DNA of 6,843 nucleotides from Chitinophagales bacterium (GTDB lineage Bacteria; Bacteroidota; Bacteroidia; Chitinophagales; UBA2359). This document shows, piece by piece, positions 6,631 through 6,843 of this stretch; the first letter of the stretch is position 1; each line of letters starts with the position of its first letter. Under the pieces are notes generated by a model. The model saw nothing but the letters and a program-made list of their open reading frames with translations. It had not been told where the DNA came from and did not search any database. The translations under genes and the position numbers were made by a program. The stretch is from positions 1-6,843 of the forward strand of contig JAHDDA010000147.1 in NCBI GenBank assembly GCA_020629595.1. Reading direction: 5' to 3'.

Positions 6631-6718
6631 TAAAAGAGAGCGTGTGAATATTCCGCAAAATGGGCTTCGGTCGTTTTTATGGAGGTTTTAATGCCGAAGC
6701 CTGCGGATGTTCCTTTTA
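6631..6718 (+). ncRNA. Structured RNA element, copy 2
   Basis: This copy has the same architecture as copy 1. The closing helix is TAAAAG (6631-6636) with CTTTTA (6713-6718). The outer stem pairs 6646-6657 with 6702-6712, with the same bulged T. The inner stem GGCTTCGG (6663-6670) with CCGAAGCC (6694-6701) is fully Watson-Crick. The outer pair 6655-6704 is G-C where copy 1 has A-T (6493-6542), a compensatory double change. The pair 6649-6709 is T-G where copy 1 has T-A, which is neutral only in plus-strand RNA. The 23-nt loop (6671-6693) differs from that of copy 1 only in its first three bases and keeps the GGAGG-TTTTA-ATG string. Confidence 0.7.
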
Positions 6719-6735
6719 AAACCACAAGTTATGAA

Positions 6736-6770
6736 TTATAAGTTTAGAAAAAATAAACTACAACTTATAA
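6736..6770. repeat. Spacer hairpin 2
   Basis: TTATAAGT (6736-6743) and ACTTATAA (6763-6770) pair perfectly over 8 bp between copies 2 and 3. The position matches that of the hairpin in spacer 1, but the stem sequence is different, so the hairpin rather than its exact sequence seems to be kept. Confidence 0.45.
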
Positions 6771-6780
6771 ACCAATGAAA

Positions 6781-6843
6781 TAAAAAGAGAGCGTGTGAAT
6801 ATTCCGCAAAATGGGCTTCGGTCGTTTTTATGGAGGTTTTAAT
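6781..6843 (+). ncRNA. Structured RNA element, copy 3, truncated by window end
   Basis: This copy is identical to copy 2 from its GAGAGCG onward, apart from one extra A in the leading TAAAA run. The left halves of the outer and inner stems and most of the loop, including GGAGG at 6832-6836, are present. The right halves of the stems lie beyond the window, so the fold cannot be confirmed here. Confidence 0.6.

Larger units (their letters stand above)
6469..6843 (+). repeat. Tandem array of at least three structured repeat elements
   Basis: Three copies of an approximately 88-bp element follow each other with periods of 162 and 151 bp; the third is cut by the window end, so the array may continue. 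No protein gene is seen in these 375 bp. The second and third copies are identical over the 57 bp that can be compared (6636-6692 and 6787-6843), while the first has diverged. The spacers are related too: 6568-6588 and 6724-6744 match at 18 of 21 positions, each spacer carries an A/T-rich hairpin, and each ends in CCAATG-N-AA just before the next copy. The duplicated unit is therefore about 150-160 bp, not just the hairpin. Unlike CRISPR, the spacers are homologous and the repeat is long. Confidence 0.9.

Noticed and set aside
6529..6741. Short peptides M-P-K-P... as annotated genes
   Set aside because: They are only 11 and 16 residues, their C-terminal ends differ between copies, and the coding part is better explained by stem pairing; kept only as a hypothesis among the findings.
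6469..6843. CRISPR array
   Set aside because: The repeat is about 88 bp with internal hairpins, the spacers are homologous to each other, and the period is over 150 bp.
6469..6843. Integron attC sites or an insertion sequence end
   Set aside because: I see no GTTRRRY/RYYYAAC core pair, no cassette genes, no transposase and no terminal inverted repeats beyond the hairpin itself. A non-autonomous palindromic element is not fully excluded.

Overview
The window is AT-rich DNA that reads as Bacteroidota (Flavobacteriia/Sphingobacteriia/Chitinophagia-like; the exact order cannot be fixed). The grounds are the low GC, the absence of Shine-Dalgarno sequences before the genes, a lipoprotein with an acidic K-E-D-D stretch after its lipobox, a dihydroorotase homologue stripped of its metal ligands, and a glucosaminidase-LysM protein of the type common in this phylum. 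Family assignments rest on motifs read by eye; no database was searched.

Layout. Minus strand, left part: a lipoprotein gene running off the left edge (1-596) lies 51 bp downstream of a dihydroorotase-like gene (648-1916); the two are probably co-transcribed. A roughly 100-bp divergent intergenic region follows. Plus strand: a family-2 glycosyltransferase (2015-2725) overlaps by 4 bp (TTGA) a large polytopic membrane protein that looks like a GT-C glycosyltransferase (2722-4380). Together they suggest a lipid-linked sugar donor synthase plus the membrane transferase that uses it. A 234-bp AT-rich intergenic region carries inverted repeats and a sigma-54-like -24/-12 element. Then comes a secreted peptidoglycan hydrolase with GH73-type glucosaminidase and LysM domains (4615-6471).

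Right end: no protein gene is recognised after 6471. Instead there is a tandem array of at least three copies of an approximately 88-nt element (6469-6556, 6631-6718, and 6781 onward, cut by the window edge), spaced 151-162 bp apart. Each complete copy folds into a nested hairpin. One base pair changes compensatorily between copies, and the G-U wobbles make sense only for plus-strand RNA. The 23-nt loop displays an invariant GGAGGTTTTAATG, which is a textbook ribosome-binding sequence in a phylum that rarely uses one. The first copy begins on the stop codon of the hydrolase gene. This array is the part of the window most likely to be something undescribed.

The second point of note is the dihydroorotase homologue: all six positions expected to bind metal are substituted, so it is probably a non-catalytic pseudo-enzyme.
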